NCBI RefSeq assembly: GCF_007752935.1
Contig: NZ_CP036319.1
Coordinates: 5,126,501 to 5,190,500, forward strand
DNA: 64,000 nucleotides
Direction of reading: 5' to 3'
Source: Crateriforma conspicua
GTDB taxonomy: Bacteria > Planctomycetota > Planctomycetia > Pirellulales > Pirellulaceae
Positions 9,326 to 18,807 of this stretch are shown here, in pieces. The number at the start of each line of letters is the position of its first letter. The stretch's first letter is position 1. The notes beneath the pieces are model-generated. The model did not search any database. It saw only the letters and a program-made list of their open reading frames with translations, and was not told the origin of the DNA. The translations under genes and the position numbers were made by a program.

Positions 9326-10879
9326 ATGGCTATCGAAAAGTCACTGTTAGAACAGTTGAAAGAACGTCGCGATCAGCGGCTGGTGGGCGGCGGTAAAGAA
9401 CGCATTGCCAAGATCCACGCCAAAGGCAGCATCACGGCGAGGGAACGATTTGACGGACTGTTTGACGACGGCACCTTTCAAGAATGGGGTCTGCACGTCG
9501 AACACAACTGCCATGACTTCGGCATGGAAAAGAAATTCATGCCCGGCGATGGTGTGATCACCGGCGTCGGACAGGTCGATGGACGTCCCGTTGCGGGATT
9601 CAGCCAAGACTTCACCGTCGGCGGCGGTGCACTGGGACAACGACATTCGCAAAAGATTTGCGACGTGATGGACTATGCCGCCAATTGCGGATTGCCCTTC
9701 GTCGCGATCAACGATTCGGGCGGGGCCCGGATCCAAGAAGGGGTCGATGCCCTCAGCGGGTACGGCCAAGTCTTCTATCGAAACGTCGAACTGTCGGGAC
9801 TGGTCCCTCAGATCGCCGTCATCGCCGGCAGCTGTGCCGGCGGCGCCGCCTATTCACCGGCGTTGATGGACTTTTTGATCATGACTCGTAAGAACGCGAG
9901 CATGTTCATTTGCGGTCCTCAGGTGATCAAAGCCGCGACCGGCGTGGACACCACGATGGACGAAATCGGCAGCGCCGCGGCAAACGCAGCGATCAGCGGC
10001 AACGTGCACTTTGTGGCCGAGGATGATCAACACGCTCTGGAATTGGTCCAGGAACTGTTGTCCTACTTGCCATCAAACAACTTGGACAACCCGCCCCACC
10101 ATCCGATCGAAGACATCAGCATGGTGCCCGATACGTCGATCGACGATCTGGTGCCCGCCGACGCCAAAGGCGCGTTGGACATGGAAGCGGTGATCCAACG
10201 CATCGTTGATGACGGACGCTTCCTGCAAGTTCATCAAGAATTCGCAAAGAACATCCTGGTGGGCTTCGCAAGGATCGACGGCGTCGTCGTCGGGATCATC
10301 GCCAACCAACCGATGGTCAAGGCGGGAACGATCGACATCGATGCCTCGGACAAGGCGTCACGTTTCATTCGATTCTGCAATGCCTTCAATATCCCGTTGG
10401 TCACCTTGGTCGACGTTCCCGGTTTCTTGCCCGGCGTGCAACAGGAACAGGGCGGCATCATCCGCCACGGCGCTAAAATGCTGTTCGCCTACTGCGCTGC
10501 GACGGTCCCCAAAATCACGGTGATCACCCGCAAAGCCTATGGCGGTGCCTATTTGGCGATGTGCAGTCGCGACATGCGGGCCGACGTCGTATTCGCATGG
10601 CCGACCGCCGAGATCGCAGTGATGGGGGCCGAAGGAGCCATCAACGTTTTGTACCGCCGCGAATTGGAAGCGGCCGAAGACAAACAGGCCAAACGGGCCG
10701 AATTGGTCAAGGAATACCACGACCGATTTGCTTCTCCCTACATGGCCGCATCGCGCGGGATGATTACCGATATCATTCAACCATCGATGACGCGGGCGAG
10801 CATTTCGCTGGCGTTACGCAATACACTTCGCAAGAGTGAAACTCGTCCACCCAAGAAACACGGCCTGATCCCGCTGTAA
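9326..10879 (+). CDS. mmdA: Acyl-CoA carboxyltransferase, methylmalonyl-CoA decarboxylase alpha / propionyl-CoA carboxylase beta type
   Basis: A 517-residue biotin-dependent carboxyltransferase with two crotonase-like halves. The two oxyanion-forming glycine motifs are present (AGSCAGGAAYSPA in the N-half and TRKAYGGAYLAM in the C-half), with NDSGGARIQEG and VDVPGFLPGVQQE also intact. The family includes propionyl-CoA carboxylase beta subunits and the alpha subunit of sodium-pumping methylmalonyl-CoA decarboxylase. The latter is preferred because the next three genes encode a biotin carrier, an OadG-like subunit and the membrane decarboxylase subunit, and no biotin carboxylase is seen nearby. 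ATG 9326 is chosen over a frame extension to 9287. If a carboxylase subunit exists elsewhere the protein could serve both roles. Confidence 0.9.
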   Translation: MAIEKSLLEQLKERRDQRLVGGGKERIAKIHAKGSITARERFDGLFDDGTFQEWGLHVEHNCHDFGMEKKFMPGDGVITGVGQVDGRPVAGFSQDFTVGGGALGQRHSQKICDVMDYAANCGLPFVAINDSGGARIQEGVDALSGYGQVFYRNVELSGLVPQIAVIAGSCAGGAAYSPALMDFLIMTRKNASMFICGPQVIKAATGVDTTMDEIGSAAANAAISGNVHFVAEDDQHALELVQELLSYLPSNNLDNPPHHPIEDISMVPDTSIDDLVPADAKGALDMEAVIQRIVDDGRFLQVHQEFAKNILVGFARIDGVVVGIIANQPMVKAGTIDIDASDKASRFIRFCNAFNIPLVTLVDVPGFLPGVQQEQGGIIRHGAKMLFAYCAATVPKITVITRKAYGGAYLAMCSRDMRADVVFAWPTAEIAVMGAEGAINVLYRRELEAAEDKQAKRAELVKEYHDRFASPYMAASRGMITDIIQPSMTRASISLALRNTLRKSETRPPKKHGLIPL

Positions 10880-10899
10880 ACCACCGGAATGCTTTGACC

Positions 10900-11283
10900 A
10901 TGAAAAAAATGCGAATCACTGTCGGTGACAAATCCTATGAAGTCACCGTCGAACACTTGGAAGACGACGATGCCGTTGCGGGTGCGCCACAACCGGCCGG
11001 CCCGCGACCGGTGTCGCCGGTTGCTCCGGTGCAAAAAGCTGCCGCGCCCAGCCCCAAAGTGACTTTGGCGGCCGGTGCAATCACCAGCCCGATGGCGGGC
11101 GTGGTCCTGTCGGTGGCCGTGAAGGAAAACGACAGCGTCGACCAAAACGATGTCTTGCTGGTATTGGAAGCGATGAAGATGGAAAACCAAATCATCGCGC
11201 CGGCCGGTGCCAAAGTAAAAGCCGTTCACGTCAAGGCGGGTGAATCGGTTCAGGAAGGCCAATTGTTGGTTGAACTGGAATAG
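10900..11283 (+). CDS. mmdC: Biotin carrier subunit of methylmalonyl-CoA decarboxylase
   Basis: A 127-residue biotinyl-lipoyl domain protein. A short N-terminal beta segment is followed by a proline/alanine-rich swinging linker (about residues 29-53) and a biotinyl domain with the canonical EAMKM; Lys93 is the expected biotinylation site. It shuttles the carboxyl group from the carboxyltransferase to the membrane subunit. The start ATG 10900 is 20 bases after the mmdA stop. Length and linker agree with gamma/biotin subunits of sodium-pump decarboxylases rather than with AccB of fatty-acid synthesis. Confidence 0.92.
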   Translation: MKKMRITVGDKSYEVTVEHLEDDDAVAGAPQPAGPRPVSPVAPVQKAAAPSPKVTLAAGAITSPMAGVVLSVAVKENDSVDQNDVLLVLEAMKMENQIIAPAGAKVKAVHVKAGESVQEGQLLVELE

Positions 11284-11346
11284 CCGCTCATCACCACCCA
11301 TCACGTAACGACGTTTGATTCCCGGGCTTGCTTCATCGAGACACCC

Positions 11347-11892
11347 ATGGCCCCGTTTCCTGCCCTTTTCCCGCTGTGCGGGTCAGTGCTGCAATGCTGT
11401 TTGGCGCATCCCATCGTTGCGATGGGATGGGTGATGCCGATCGGTTTGCTGCAAGCCGCCGAAACAACGACCGGCGACGCCGTACCGGCGATCGACGGCG
11501 AAGCGCCATCGGCGATGGACACATTGTTTTCGGATTTTGGCATTCCGCTAGCCATTCTTGGGATGGTCGTCGTCTTCATGGCGTTGATCATTTTGATGAT
11601 GGTCATCACGGCCATGCCACGGCTGATCGCCTTGATGGAAGGCAAGCCAGGCAAATCATCGGCCGCCGATGCAAAGACCAAATCGGCTGCTCCGCCCGCC
11701 TCCGACGATGGCGATGACGACGAGTTGACGCCGGAGTTGATTGCCGTGCTGACCGCCGCTGTTGCCGCGACCGAACGCCGCCCCGTACGCATTGTTCGGA
11801 CCCGCCGTCTGACACCATCGGAATTGGCTTGGACGCTGGAAGGGCGAATCCGGCATCACGCATCGCACCGTCTGCAGCCACGAAATCGCTGA
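11347..11892 (+). CDS. OadG-like small membrane subunit of the decarboxylase (delta/gamma)
   Basis: A 181-residue protein with one strong transmembrane helix at about residues 65-90 (GIPLAILGMVVVFMALIIL), preceded by a hydrophobic, possibly signal-like N-terminus and followed by a charged cytoplasmic tail containing an alanine/aspartate-rich linker. This architecture, and the position between biotin carrier and beta subunit genes, match the OadG/MmdD subunit that holds carboxyltransferase and membrane subunits together. The C-terminal tail TPELIAVLTAAVAATERRP is the conserved part of many OadG relatives. Sequence conservation in the family is low, so the call depends on helix position and operon context. 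Confidence 0.8.
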   Translation: MAPFPALFPLCGSVLQCCLAHPIVAMGWVMPIGLLQAAETTTGDAVPAIDGEAPSAMDTLFSDFGIPLAILGMVVVFMALIILMMVITAMPRLIALMEGKPGKSSAADAKTKSAAPPASDDGDDDELTPELIAVLTAAVAATERRPVRIVRTRRLTPSELAWTLEGRIRHHASHRLQPRNR

Positions 11893-11926
11893 TCATCCAC
11901 CTTTGTAAATCGGTAAAGCAGCCAAG

Positions 11927-13075
11927 ATGAACGCTTGGGACTACCTTTCGGCCAAAGCCGGCCAGTTGCTTGAAACCACCGCGTTTCCCAGCATGCAGGC
12001 GGGCAACCTGATCATGATCGTGATCGGGATGATCTTCATTTATTTGGCGATCGCCAAACACTACGAACCGCTGCTGCTGGTTCCAATCGGTTTCGGGATC
12101 GTCGTCGGCAATATCCCCAGTGTGCCCGGAATGCCGCTCAGCGTTTACGACGAAGGAAGCGTGCTGCGTTATCTGTACTTTGGGGTGGAAAGAGGGGTTT
12201 ATCCACCGCTGATCTTCCTTGGCATCGGTGCGATGACCGACTTTTCGACGATGCTGTCCAGTCCCAAGTTGATCTTGCTAGGTGCATCAGCGCAAGTCGG
12301 TGTCTTTCTGACATTCTTGGGCGCCATCGCGATTGGGTTCGACCCGAACGAAGCCGGCGCGATCGGAATCATCGGTGGCGCCGACGGCCCCACCGCCATT
12401 TTCTTGTCCTCGCGTCTTGCCCCCCAACTACTCGGGGCCATCGCGATCGCCGCTTATTCGTACATGGCACTGGTTCCGGTGATCCAGCCGCCGATCATGA
12501 AATTGTTGACGACCAAAGAAGAACGGCTGATTCGCATGAAGCCGTCTCGTCAGGTTTCGACACGCGAGCGCATCCTGTTTCCCATCGTTGCGTTCATCGT
12601 TTGCACCATGTTGGCCCCAGGTGCCATCGTGCTGATCGGTATGCTGTTCTTCGGCAACTTATTGAAGGAATGCACCGTGACCGACCGTTTGGCGGCGACC
12701 GCTCGGGCCGCGATGATCGACATCGTGACCGTGTTGCTGGGATTCTGTGTCGGGGCCAGCACCAGCGCCCCGTACTTCCTGAAACGAGAATCAATCATGA
12801 TTTTCGCCCTTGGCGCACTCGCGTTTGCCATCGCGACGGCCAGCGGCGTGCTGTTCGCAAAATTGATGAACTTGTTTTTGAAAGAAAAGATCAACCCATT
12901 GATCGGTGCGGCCGGCGTTTCGGCTGTGCCTGACTCGGCACGCGTCGTTCACATGGTCGGCCAAGAAGCCGATCCCCAAAACTTTTTGCTGATGCACGCC
13001 ATGGCCCCCAACGTGGCCGGAGTCATCGGATCGGCTATCGCCGCCGGGGTCCTGTGGAGCCAACTGGCCAGCTGA
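11927..13075 (+). CDS. mmdB: Sodium-ion-translocating decarboxylase beta subunit
   Basis: A 382-residue polytopic membrane protein that decarboxylates carboxybiotin and exports Na+. The family hallmark GGADGPTAIFLSSRLAP is present with Asp153 as the expected Na+/proton-handling residue, along with YSYMALVPVIQPPIMK, GASTSAPYFL and the C-terminal AGVSAVPDSARVVH. Length and motifs are those of OadB/GcdB/MmdB. ATG 11927 is 34 bases after the previous gene, and the operon ends here. The substrate (methylmalonyl-CoA rather than oxaloacetate or glutaconyl-CoA) is inferred from the acyl-CoA carboxyltransferase in the same operon and the mutase genes nearby. Confidence 0.95.
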   Translation: MNAWDYLSAKAGQLLETTAFPSMQAGNLIMIVIGMIFIYLAIAKHYEPLLLVPIGFGIVVGNIPSVPGMPLSVYDEGSVLRYLYFGVERGVYPPLIFLGIGAMTDFSTMLSSPKLILLGASAQVGVFLTFLGAIAIGFDPNEAGAIGIIGGADGPTAIFLSSRLAPQLLGAIAIAAYSYMALVPVIQPPIMKLLTTKEERLIRMKPSRQVSTRERILFPIVAFIVCTMLAPGAIVLIGMLFFGNLLKECTVTDRLAATARAAMIDIVTVLLGFCVGASTSAPYFLKRESIMIFALGALAFAIATASGVLFAKLMNLFLKEKINPLIGAAGVSAVPDSARVVHMVGQEADPQNFLLMHAMAPNVAGVIGSAIAAGVLWSQLAS

Positions 13076-13513
13076 GCCTTCGCGGCATTCGCCAGCGTCG
13101 GGATCGCAGCGTCATTGCCACGATACGGCAGGGGTGCCGACCGACGCGTCGGTCGCGCCGACCGGCAGAGCCAGCACTAATGAACATCGCCCCGCGGCGT
13201 TTGAGCGGGCTGGTTTCGGCACGTTCCTTTGGATCGGTCGCCGCTTCGAGTTGCCGAACCACACAGCGGCGGCCGTAATACCGTGTCGAGCAAGCGGCGG
13301 ATGTCTCGTATAGGCAACGCAACCATCTGTCGCGGCAAAACCAATGCTGCGGCTGATTGTGCCTGACGCCAAACACAAGCATAATCTGGACGTTTGCGCT
13401 GTCGCATCACCTAATCCGCCCGCTAGCGGCCACCCCGGTCCCCTTGCGGCATGGGCCGGATGAAACCGGCCGTTCCCCCCAACGCCACCACTGACAGAAA
13501 GGTTTCTGTACTC
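13076..13513. other. Intergenic region before the sodium/solute symporter
   Basis: No gene supported; the short frames on both strands are arginine-rich and lack starts with ribosome-binding sites. The stretch contains an 18-base perfect palindrome (13138-13155) and should contain the symporter promoter. No T-run that would make a terminator for the decarboxylase operon was found. Confidence 0.4.
13138..13155. repeat. 18-base perfect palindrome
   Basis: CGACCGACGCGTCGGTCG reads the same on both strands. It lies 63 bases after mmdB and about 360 bases before the symporter. It is either a two-fold symmetric protein-binding site or the stem of a hairpin without a T-run; nothing else in the sequence decides between these. 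Confidence 0.5.
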
Positions 13514-15559
13514 ATGGGCATCTTGGACGTCATTGTCTTCGTCGGCTTTGTGATCGCCGTCATATCGATCGGTTTGTACAAGAGTCGTGAAGAGGACGAC
13601 GTCAAAGATGCCCAGGATTACTTCCTGGCCGGACGTGGTCTGACGTGGTACTTGGTCGGTTTTTCGCTGATCGCCGCAAACATCTCCACCGAACAATTCG
13701 TCGGTATGACGGGCAAAGCGGCGGATTGGTTGGGGATGGCCATTGCCAGTTACGAATGGATGGCAGCGGTCACGCTGGTGGTCACCGCGTTTGTGTTTCT
13801 GCCGGTGTTTCTGAAAAGCGGGATCTATACGATCCCCGAATTTTTGGAATACCGATACAACGCTTTCGCTCGAACCGTGATGGCCATCAGCACGATGATC
13901 ATTTTGGTGGGTGTTCCGACGGCGTCGGTCATTTTCTCCGGTGCAAAGGTCATCACGGGCAATTTCCAAGGGATGGTGGTCGCCGGTTTGGACCTGGGGA
14001 ATATCACCGTTGGTTGCTGGATTATCGGCATCCTGGCCGCCGTGTATGTGTTTGCCGGTGGTTTGAAAGCCTGTGCCTGGGCCGACCTAATTCAGGGATC
14101 GGCATTGATCGTCGGCGGTGTCATCATCGCTTGGTTTGCGATGTCTCTGATGGGCAACACGGCGCCGGAAGAACTGATTCAAACCGCTCGCAACGATCAG
14201 GTGACGGTGGAAAGCCTGGAATCGGCGGGTCCGATTCAACGTTTTTGGGATTTGAACAAAGGCGATTTGCCCGAAGGCAAGTTGCACATGGTGCGTCCGA
14301 CCGACGACCCCGAAATTCCGTGGACCGCATTGCTGGTCGGCTTGTGGATTCCCAACTTTTTTTACTGGGGATTGAACCAATACATCACCCAGCGAACTCT
14401 GGGATCTCGATCACTTGCCGAAGGACAAAAAGGGGTGGTGTTTGCCGCATTCCTGAAGCTGATCATCCCGTTCATCGTGGTGATCCCCGGCATCCTGGCG
14501 TTCAACCTGTTCAACAGCGAACTACGCAACGACGCTTCGGGTCGAAACGCGTTGCTGATTTCCGCGAATTCGCCGGATCTGTACCAGACGCTGGATTCGA
14601 GCATGAAACCCGATCCGGCCAGCGATCGAAACACGCTGATCTTGGAAGCGATCGAAAAAAATCTGGCAGAAGCTGAGCCCGGTTCGAAGATGCTTTACGC
14701 CTTTGACGAAGAGTTCGCGGAGATGCACCCCGAGAACTCACTGGCACTGCTACAGCACAACCAATCGATCGCGGGAAGCGAATCATCCGCTGAAGAAATC
14801 CTTGATGGCGACGATCCGGCGATGGCTCTGGTCATCGCGAACAACACGACGATTCAAACAGCCACCGAACAGCTGGGCGACTCCGTTGGGACCGAAACGC
14901 TGATCGCACACGATTACGACAATGCGTTCCCAACGTTGATTCGCGAATTGTTGCCGATCGGTGTGGGCATCAAAGGTTTCGTTCTGGCCGCCATCTTTGG
15001 TGCCGTCGTCAGTTCGTTGGCATCGATGCTGAACAGTGCATCGACGATCGCAACGATGGACATCTTCTACAAGCTGAAGCCCAATGCGTCCCAAAGCCAA
15101 TTGGTCATGGTGGGTCGAATCTGCACGATCGTCTTTGTCTTGATCGCTTTGCTGATCGCGCCCTTCCTGGGCCACCCGTCGTTCGGCGGAATCTTCACCT
15201 TCATCCAGGAATTCCAAGGGTTCATTTCACCCGGAATCTTGGCGATTTTCATCTTCGGTGTGCTGTTCCACAAAGCACCTCGTTCCGTCGGAACGATCGG
15301 TCTGTTGTTGAACCCGGTGTTGTACGGTGCCTTGAAATGGATGCCCGCGACGGCAGACATCACCTTCCTGAACCGTATGGCGATTTGCTTCGGAACGGTC
15401 TTGACCGTCCTAGCCTTGGTCACGCTGATACGACCGATGAAGGAACCGGTCACATTGCCCGTCAACGATCAGATCGACCTGACGGGTTCCAAGGGCGCGA
15501 AATTCTTTGGCGGCCTAGTGATTGTCCTGATGGTCGCCCTGTACATCGTGTTCTACTAA
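13514..15559 (+). CDS. Sodium/solute symporter (SSS/SGLT family) with acidic insertion
   Basis: A 681-residue membrane transporter of the SSS family that couples Na+ entry to uptake of a solute, often a sugar. The first helix MGILDVIVFVGFVIAVISIG, the DYFLAGRGLTWYLVGFSLIAANIS sodium-site segment and the later GFVLAAIFGAVVSSLASMLNSA helix are typical. ATG 13514 is preferred over an upstream in-frame ATG at 13451 because the family starts at helix 1. Between the segments ending ILAFNLFNSELRN and starting FPTLIRELLP there is an unusually long hydrophilic stretch of about 130 residues rich in Asp/Glu/Ser, absent from ordinary members as I know them. Substrate unknown. The gene stands alone. Confidence 0.88.
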   Translation: MGILDVIVFVGFVIAVISIGLYKSREEDDVKDAQDYFLAGRGLTWYLVGFSLIAANISTEQFVGMTGKAADWLGMAIASYEWMAAVTLVVTAFVFLPVFLKSGIYTIPEFLEYRYNAFARTVMAISTMIILVGVPTASVIFSGAKVITGNFQGMVVAGLDLGNITVGCWIIGILAAVYVFAGGLKACAWADLIQGSALIVGGVIIAWFAMSLMGNTAPEELIQTARNDQVTVESLESAGPIQRFWDLNKGDLPEGKLHMVRPTDDPEIPWTALLVGLWIPNFFYWGLNQYITQRTLGSRSLAEGQKGVVFAAFLKLIIPFIVVIPGILAFNLFNSELRNDASGRNALLISANSPDLYQTLDSSMKPDPASDRNTLILEAIEKNLAEAEPGSKMLYAFDEEFAEMHPENSLALLQHNQSIAGSESSAEEILDGDDPAMALVIANNTTIQTATEQLGDSVGTETLIAHDYDNAFPTLIRELLPIGVGIKGFVLAAIFGAVVSSLASMLNSASTIATMDIFYKLKPNASQSQLVMVGRICTIVFVLIALLIAPFLGHPSFGGIFTFIQEFQGFISPGILAIFIFGVLFHKAPRSVGTIGLLLNPVLYGALKWMPATADITFLNRMAICFGTVLTVLALVTLIRPMKEPVTLPVNDQIDLTGSKGAKFFGGLVIVLMVALYIVFY

Positions 15560-15631
15560 GCCGAACACGTCGTGCTTTTGCAAAGCCGGGATGCCCGCGT
15601 AACGCGTCACCCCGGCAACTTGAACCGAGGC

Positions 15632-17341
15632 CTACGATGCCGTCACCAACCAGCGGACTTGAAACGGCCGCAGCGAAATGGCGTCGCCCTGGGCAAGCGA
15701 TTGATCGGCCAACAGGTCGTGGTCGGCTGCGACCGGAATCACGTCGCAGCTGACCTCTCGGGCCGAATCGGACAAATTCGCCAACACCACAATTCGTTGG
15801 TCCGACGCCCCACGAACAAAACCCAGCAGTCCGTCACCCGGCAAGTCCAACACCTGTTGCCCTGCAATCGGGTGGAAAGCCGGCTGCTGACGACGCAGTT
15901 CCAACAATCGGCAATAACCGTCGAACACACGCCGCTGCAATCCTGCCGCATCGGCCAATGCGTTTTCCAATTCGTCGCGTTCGTATTTGTGTCGATTGAT
16001 TCTGCGATTCTGACCGGATTCATCGGCCGCGGCGACGTCGTTGGGGGATCCAAACAGACTGTGAAAATACACGGCCGGAACCCCCTGCATCGAAAGCATG
16101 ATCGCCTGCGTCGCCAAAAATCTTCGTGAATGCTCGGCCGGTTCAATCGTCGCCCGATCGGCGACGGCATCCAAGTACGTGATGTTCAGCTCATAGGGGC
16201 TTTCGGTCCCGTCGCTTTGCGAACGCATGTTGACGCGACCGCCATGACGTCGCACGACGTCCACCAAATGGTCCAATCGCTCGCGCGGCACCAAACCTTC
16301 CAAGGGACGAACACCCACGCCATCGTGGCTGGCAGTGAAGTTGAAGAACGTCGTTTGATCGGTGGGCGGCCGCAGCGACTTCATCCAGTCTCGCAACACC
16401 GTGGTGTCACCACTGTGAATCGCGTCCAACAACAAAGGCGGCAAACTGAATTGATACACCATGTGGGCTTCGTCGGTGCCGTCACCGAAGTAGCTGATGT
16501 TCTCCTTGTGGGGAACGTTCGTCTCGGTCAAGACAATCGTTCCCGGCACGGCGGCATCCAAAACCGCCCGCATCAAACGCACGATGGCATGAGTTTGTGG
16601 CAAATGAATGCAGGATGTGCCGACCTTCTTCCACAGAAACGCAATCGCATCGAGTCGAATGATCCTGGCACCGCGTTGCGCGTACAGCACCAGCGTTTCG
16701 ATCATCCGCAGCAGAGTTGCCGGATCACCGTAGTTCAAATCAACTTGATCGGCGCTGAAAGTTGTCCAGACGTGTTTGGTTCCCGACGCTGTTTCGAAAG
16801 GCGTCAGCAACGGCAGACTACGCGGACGCACCACGTCCGACAGATCCGCGGTCGGGTCTTGATCAATGTAGGCATCGCGAAAGGGTTCTTCGTCCGCCAG
16901 AAAACTTTGAAACCAGCGGTGGGACACCGAGGTGTGATTGGCGACCAAGTCGAACATCAGATCGAAATGCTGGCCCAAGCGTGCGATATCATCCCAGTCA
17001 CCCGAATCGGGATCGACGGCCAAGTAATCGACGACCGAAAAACCGTCATCGCTGGTGTAGGGACAAAACGGCAGCAAATGAATGCACCGGAGCTTTTGAT
17101 CCAATTCCCAATCTAGGAAGAAACGCCGAAATGCTTCCAGCGGATGCAGACCGGGCTGACGAATTTGGTCAGCATAGGTGATGCAAACGACGTCGTTTTG
17201 GTCCCATAAAGATCCATCGCGCGGCTTGGCATTGGCTGATTCGACCAGCCGATGGAGTGCTTCGCTCAGTTCCGTCGGCACGCTGCCATAAATGTCCGCA
17301 AGAATGGAATCAAACTGGCCGCAAGTCATCGGGTCGGTCAA
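15632..17341 (-). CDS. GH13_18 sucrose phosphorylase-like enzyme, resembling glucosylglycerate phosphorylase
   Basis: A 569-residue alpha-glucan-type barrel enzyme expected to cleave an alpha-glucoside with phosphate, giving glucose 1-phosphate. The nucleophile Asp231 is in [10 protein letters not shown], the acid/base Glu273 in [12 protein letters not shown], and NFTASHDG holds the third acidic residue. The segment [14 protein letters not shown] after the nucleophile is, from memory, more like the glucosylglycerate phosphorylase (YcjM-like) branch than true sucrose phosphorylase. TTG 17341 is taken as start: it overlaps the upstream stop by 4 bases and has AGGA 6 bases before it; an ATG at 17329 is the alternative. 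It is the last gene of a glycosyltransferase cluster. Confidence 0.82.
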   Translation of the reverse strand: MTDPMTCGQFDSILADIYGSVPTELSEALHRLVESANAKPRDGSLWDQNDVVCITYADQIRQPGLHPLEAFRRFFLDWELDQKLRCIHLLPFCPYTSDDGFSVVDYLAVDPDSGDWDDIARLGQHFDLMFDLVANHTSVSHRWFQSFLADEEPFRDAYIDQDPTADLSDVVRPRSLPLLTPFETASGTKHVWTTFSADQVDLNYGDPATLLRMIETLVLYAQRGARIIRLDAIAFLWKKVGTSCIHLPQTHAIVRLMRAVLDAAVPGTIVLTETNVPHKENISYFGDGTDEAHMVYQFSLPPLLLDAIHSGDTTVLRDWMKSLRPPTDQTTFFNFTASHDGVGVRPLEGLVPRERLDHLVDVVRRHGGRVNMRSQSDGTESPYELNITYLDAVADRATIEPAEHSRRFLATQAIMLSMQGVPAVYFHSLFGSPNDVAAADESGQNRRINRHKYERDELENALADAAGLQRRVFDGYCRLLELRRQQPAFHPIAGQQVLDLPGDGLLGFVRGASDQRIVVLANLSDSAREVSCDVIPVAADHDLLADQSLAQGDAISLRPFQVRWLVTAS

Positions 17342-18603
17342 AGGTTGTCCTGTCCGGTAAAGTTGGTCACCAAGGCGCGCAACTTTCGTCGCAATACGCT
17401 GTAACTGAAGAACGCTTTTCCGATTTCGTAATTGAAATCGACCATTTCTTCGCGGAAACGTTGGTCACGAATCACGCGTTCGACCTTTGATACCACGTCT
17501 TGCGTCAGGTATCCGTCCATGGCAATGACCTTTGCCCCTTTGGGCTCGATATCAGCCACAAAAATCGAATACCGGTTCACCAACACGGGTTTCCGATAGT
17601 AGAACGCTTCCAACAAGGCGTTGCCGAAACCTTCGTAAATGCTGGGGTAGGTGATGAAGTCGGCTTGAGAATACGCATCGGCCAACGTGTAGATCTTGTT
17701 GCCGTCTTCGGTCAGCCCACGTTTGTCGCCCACGTGTTCATCGGCCAAACGCAGGTCAACGCCACTTGATTCGGCCAGTTCCATTAACGCGGCCAGATAC
17801 TCGTTGCCCTCATCGCCACTGGCGTGGCTGATGACCAATTTGCACTTGTCATTTCGCAGGGCCGCGACCAACGCGATGGAATGCTCGATTCCCTTACGCG
17901 GGACGACGCGGGTGGGTTGCAGGAACAGGATGTCGTCATCGTCCAAGCCGATGTCACGCCGAAAATCGCGAACGTATTCGTCGGGCTCGGGAGGTTCGGT
18001 GTCGAAATCCAACACGTTGGGCACCAACGTCGACGAAACACCGCGGCGGTGCGACAGGTCTTCCTGGGCGAACGAGTTGATCGTGACGTTTTGAATCTGG
18101 GGTAGGGCGGGTGGAAACGCCATCCACAACATGTCGGTCACCGCACTGACGCTGAAGCGGTCCCGTTCCCAATAAAAATCATGGTGGTGGGCGATCGTCG
18201 GAAAACCGGTTTCGGCGATGAAGTTCGTCAACGCGACGCCCAATGGAATGTTCATCGGGATGGTCAACGCGTTCTGTACGATCAACAAATCCAAGTTGTA
18301 TCGCCGCGTGAACTCGTACAGCGTGCCCTTCAAATAATCCGCCAGCGTGTAAATGCGCTGGGTCACATCAGGTGTTCGGGTTCGTGTCCCAAAGGCGCGA
18401 CGGTTGATCCATTGAATGTCGGGATGTCCGAAATAGGCATGCGGGACGACCATGGAACTGTCTTTGTCCCGATCGCTTAGGCCCGAGTACCAATAGCTGA
18501 CGTGGCGATGGTCCCAGAGCACTTGCGCCCATTTGGCACTTTCCAAAGAAACCCCGTCTGTTCCACTGAACCGGGTTCCGACAAATCCGATCTGAACGCC
18601 CAT
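17338..18603 (-). CDS. GT4-type glycosyltransferase
   Basis: A 421-residue retaining glycosyltransferase with two Rossmann halves. The N-half opens [19 protein letters not shown], and contains the unusual [16 protein letters not shown]; the C-half has VVPRKGIEH and the donor-binding [15 protein letters not shown], the E-x7-E motif of GT4 enzymes. ATG 18603 is chosen although the frame stays open to 18783, because the GT4 N-terminal strand starts exactly there and the extra 60 residues are basic and unstructured in appearance. Its stop overlaps the phosphorylase-like gene. I infer a soluble enzyme making a small glycoside; synthesis of mannosylglucosylglycerate-like osmolytes is one candidate given the neighbour, but sucrose- or cell-envelope-related transfer cannot be excluded. 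Confidence 0.82.
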   Translation of the reverse strand: MGVQIGFVGTRFSGTDGVSLESAKWAQVLWDHRHVSYWYSGLSDRDKDSSMVVPHAYFGHPDIQWINRRAFGTRTRTPDVTQRIYTLADYLKGTLYEFTRRYNLDLLIVQNALTIPMNIPLGVALTNFIAETGFPTIAHHHDFYWERDRFSVSAVTDMLWMAFPPALPQIQNVTINSFAQEDLSHRRGVSSTLVPNVLDFDTEPPEPDEYVRDFRRDIGLDDDDILFLQPTRVVPRKGIEHSIALVAALRNDKCKLVISHASGDEGNEYLAALMELAESSGVDLRLADEHVGDKRGLTEDGNKIYTLADAYSQADFITYPSIYEGFGNALLEAFYYRKPVLVNRYSIFVADIEPKGAKVIAMDGYLTQDVVSKVERVIRDQRFREEMVDFNYEIGKAFFSYSVLRRKLRALVTNFTGQDNL

Positions 18604-18807
18604 GGCTGCTAAATCTGAGTCTGTGGTCGCGAAGTATCTTGGCGTTTGACCCGATGATCGCGGTCGTTTTGCTGGTATCCGCCGACTGACGATGGTGCGA
18701 ATTTTCGGCGTTGCCTTCACCGACACCGTGGCCGCAAAGGCTCCTCGGTTGAATTTGGCCGTCAGGATCCGCCAGATTCCCACAGCGTCATTCGGTGCTC
18801 CGACCGT

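Noticed and set aside
9326-10879. Annotation as part of a normal propionyl-CoA carboxylase
   Set aside because: No biotin carboxylase is present and the next genes encode sodium-pump subunits; it is kept as a possibility in the entry but not as the main call.
15584-15615. Hairpin between the symporter and the GH13_18 gene as a terminator
   Set aside because: The outer stem of six G-C pairs is interrupted, the inner part only partly pairs, and there is no T-run on either strand.
16130-17116. A 328-codon frame on + across the GH13_18 gene
   Set aside because: The minus frame has complete catalytic motifs; the + frame has none.
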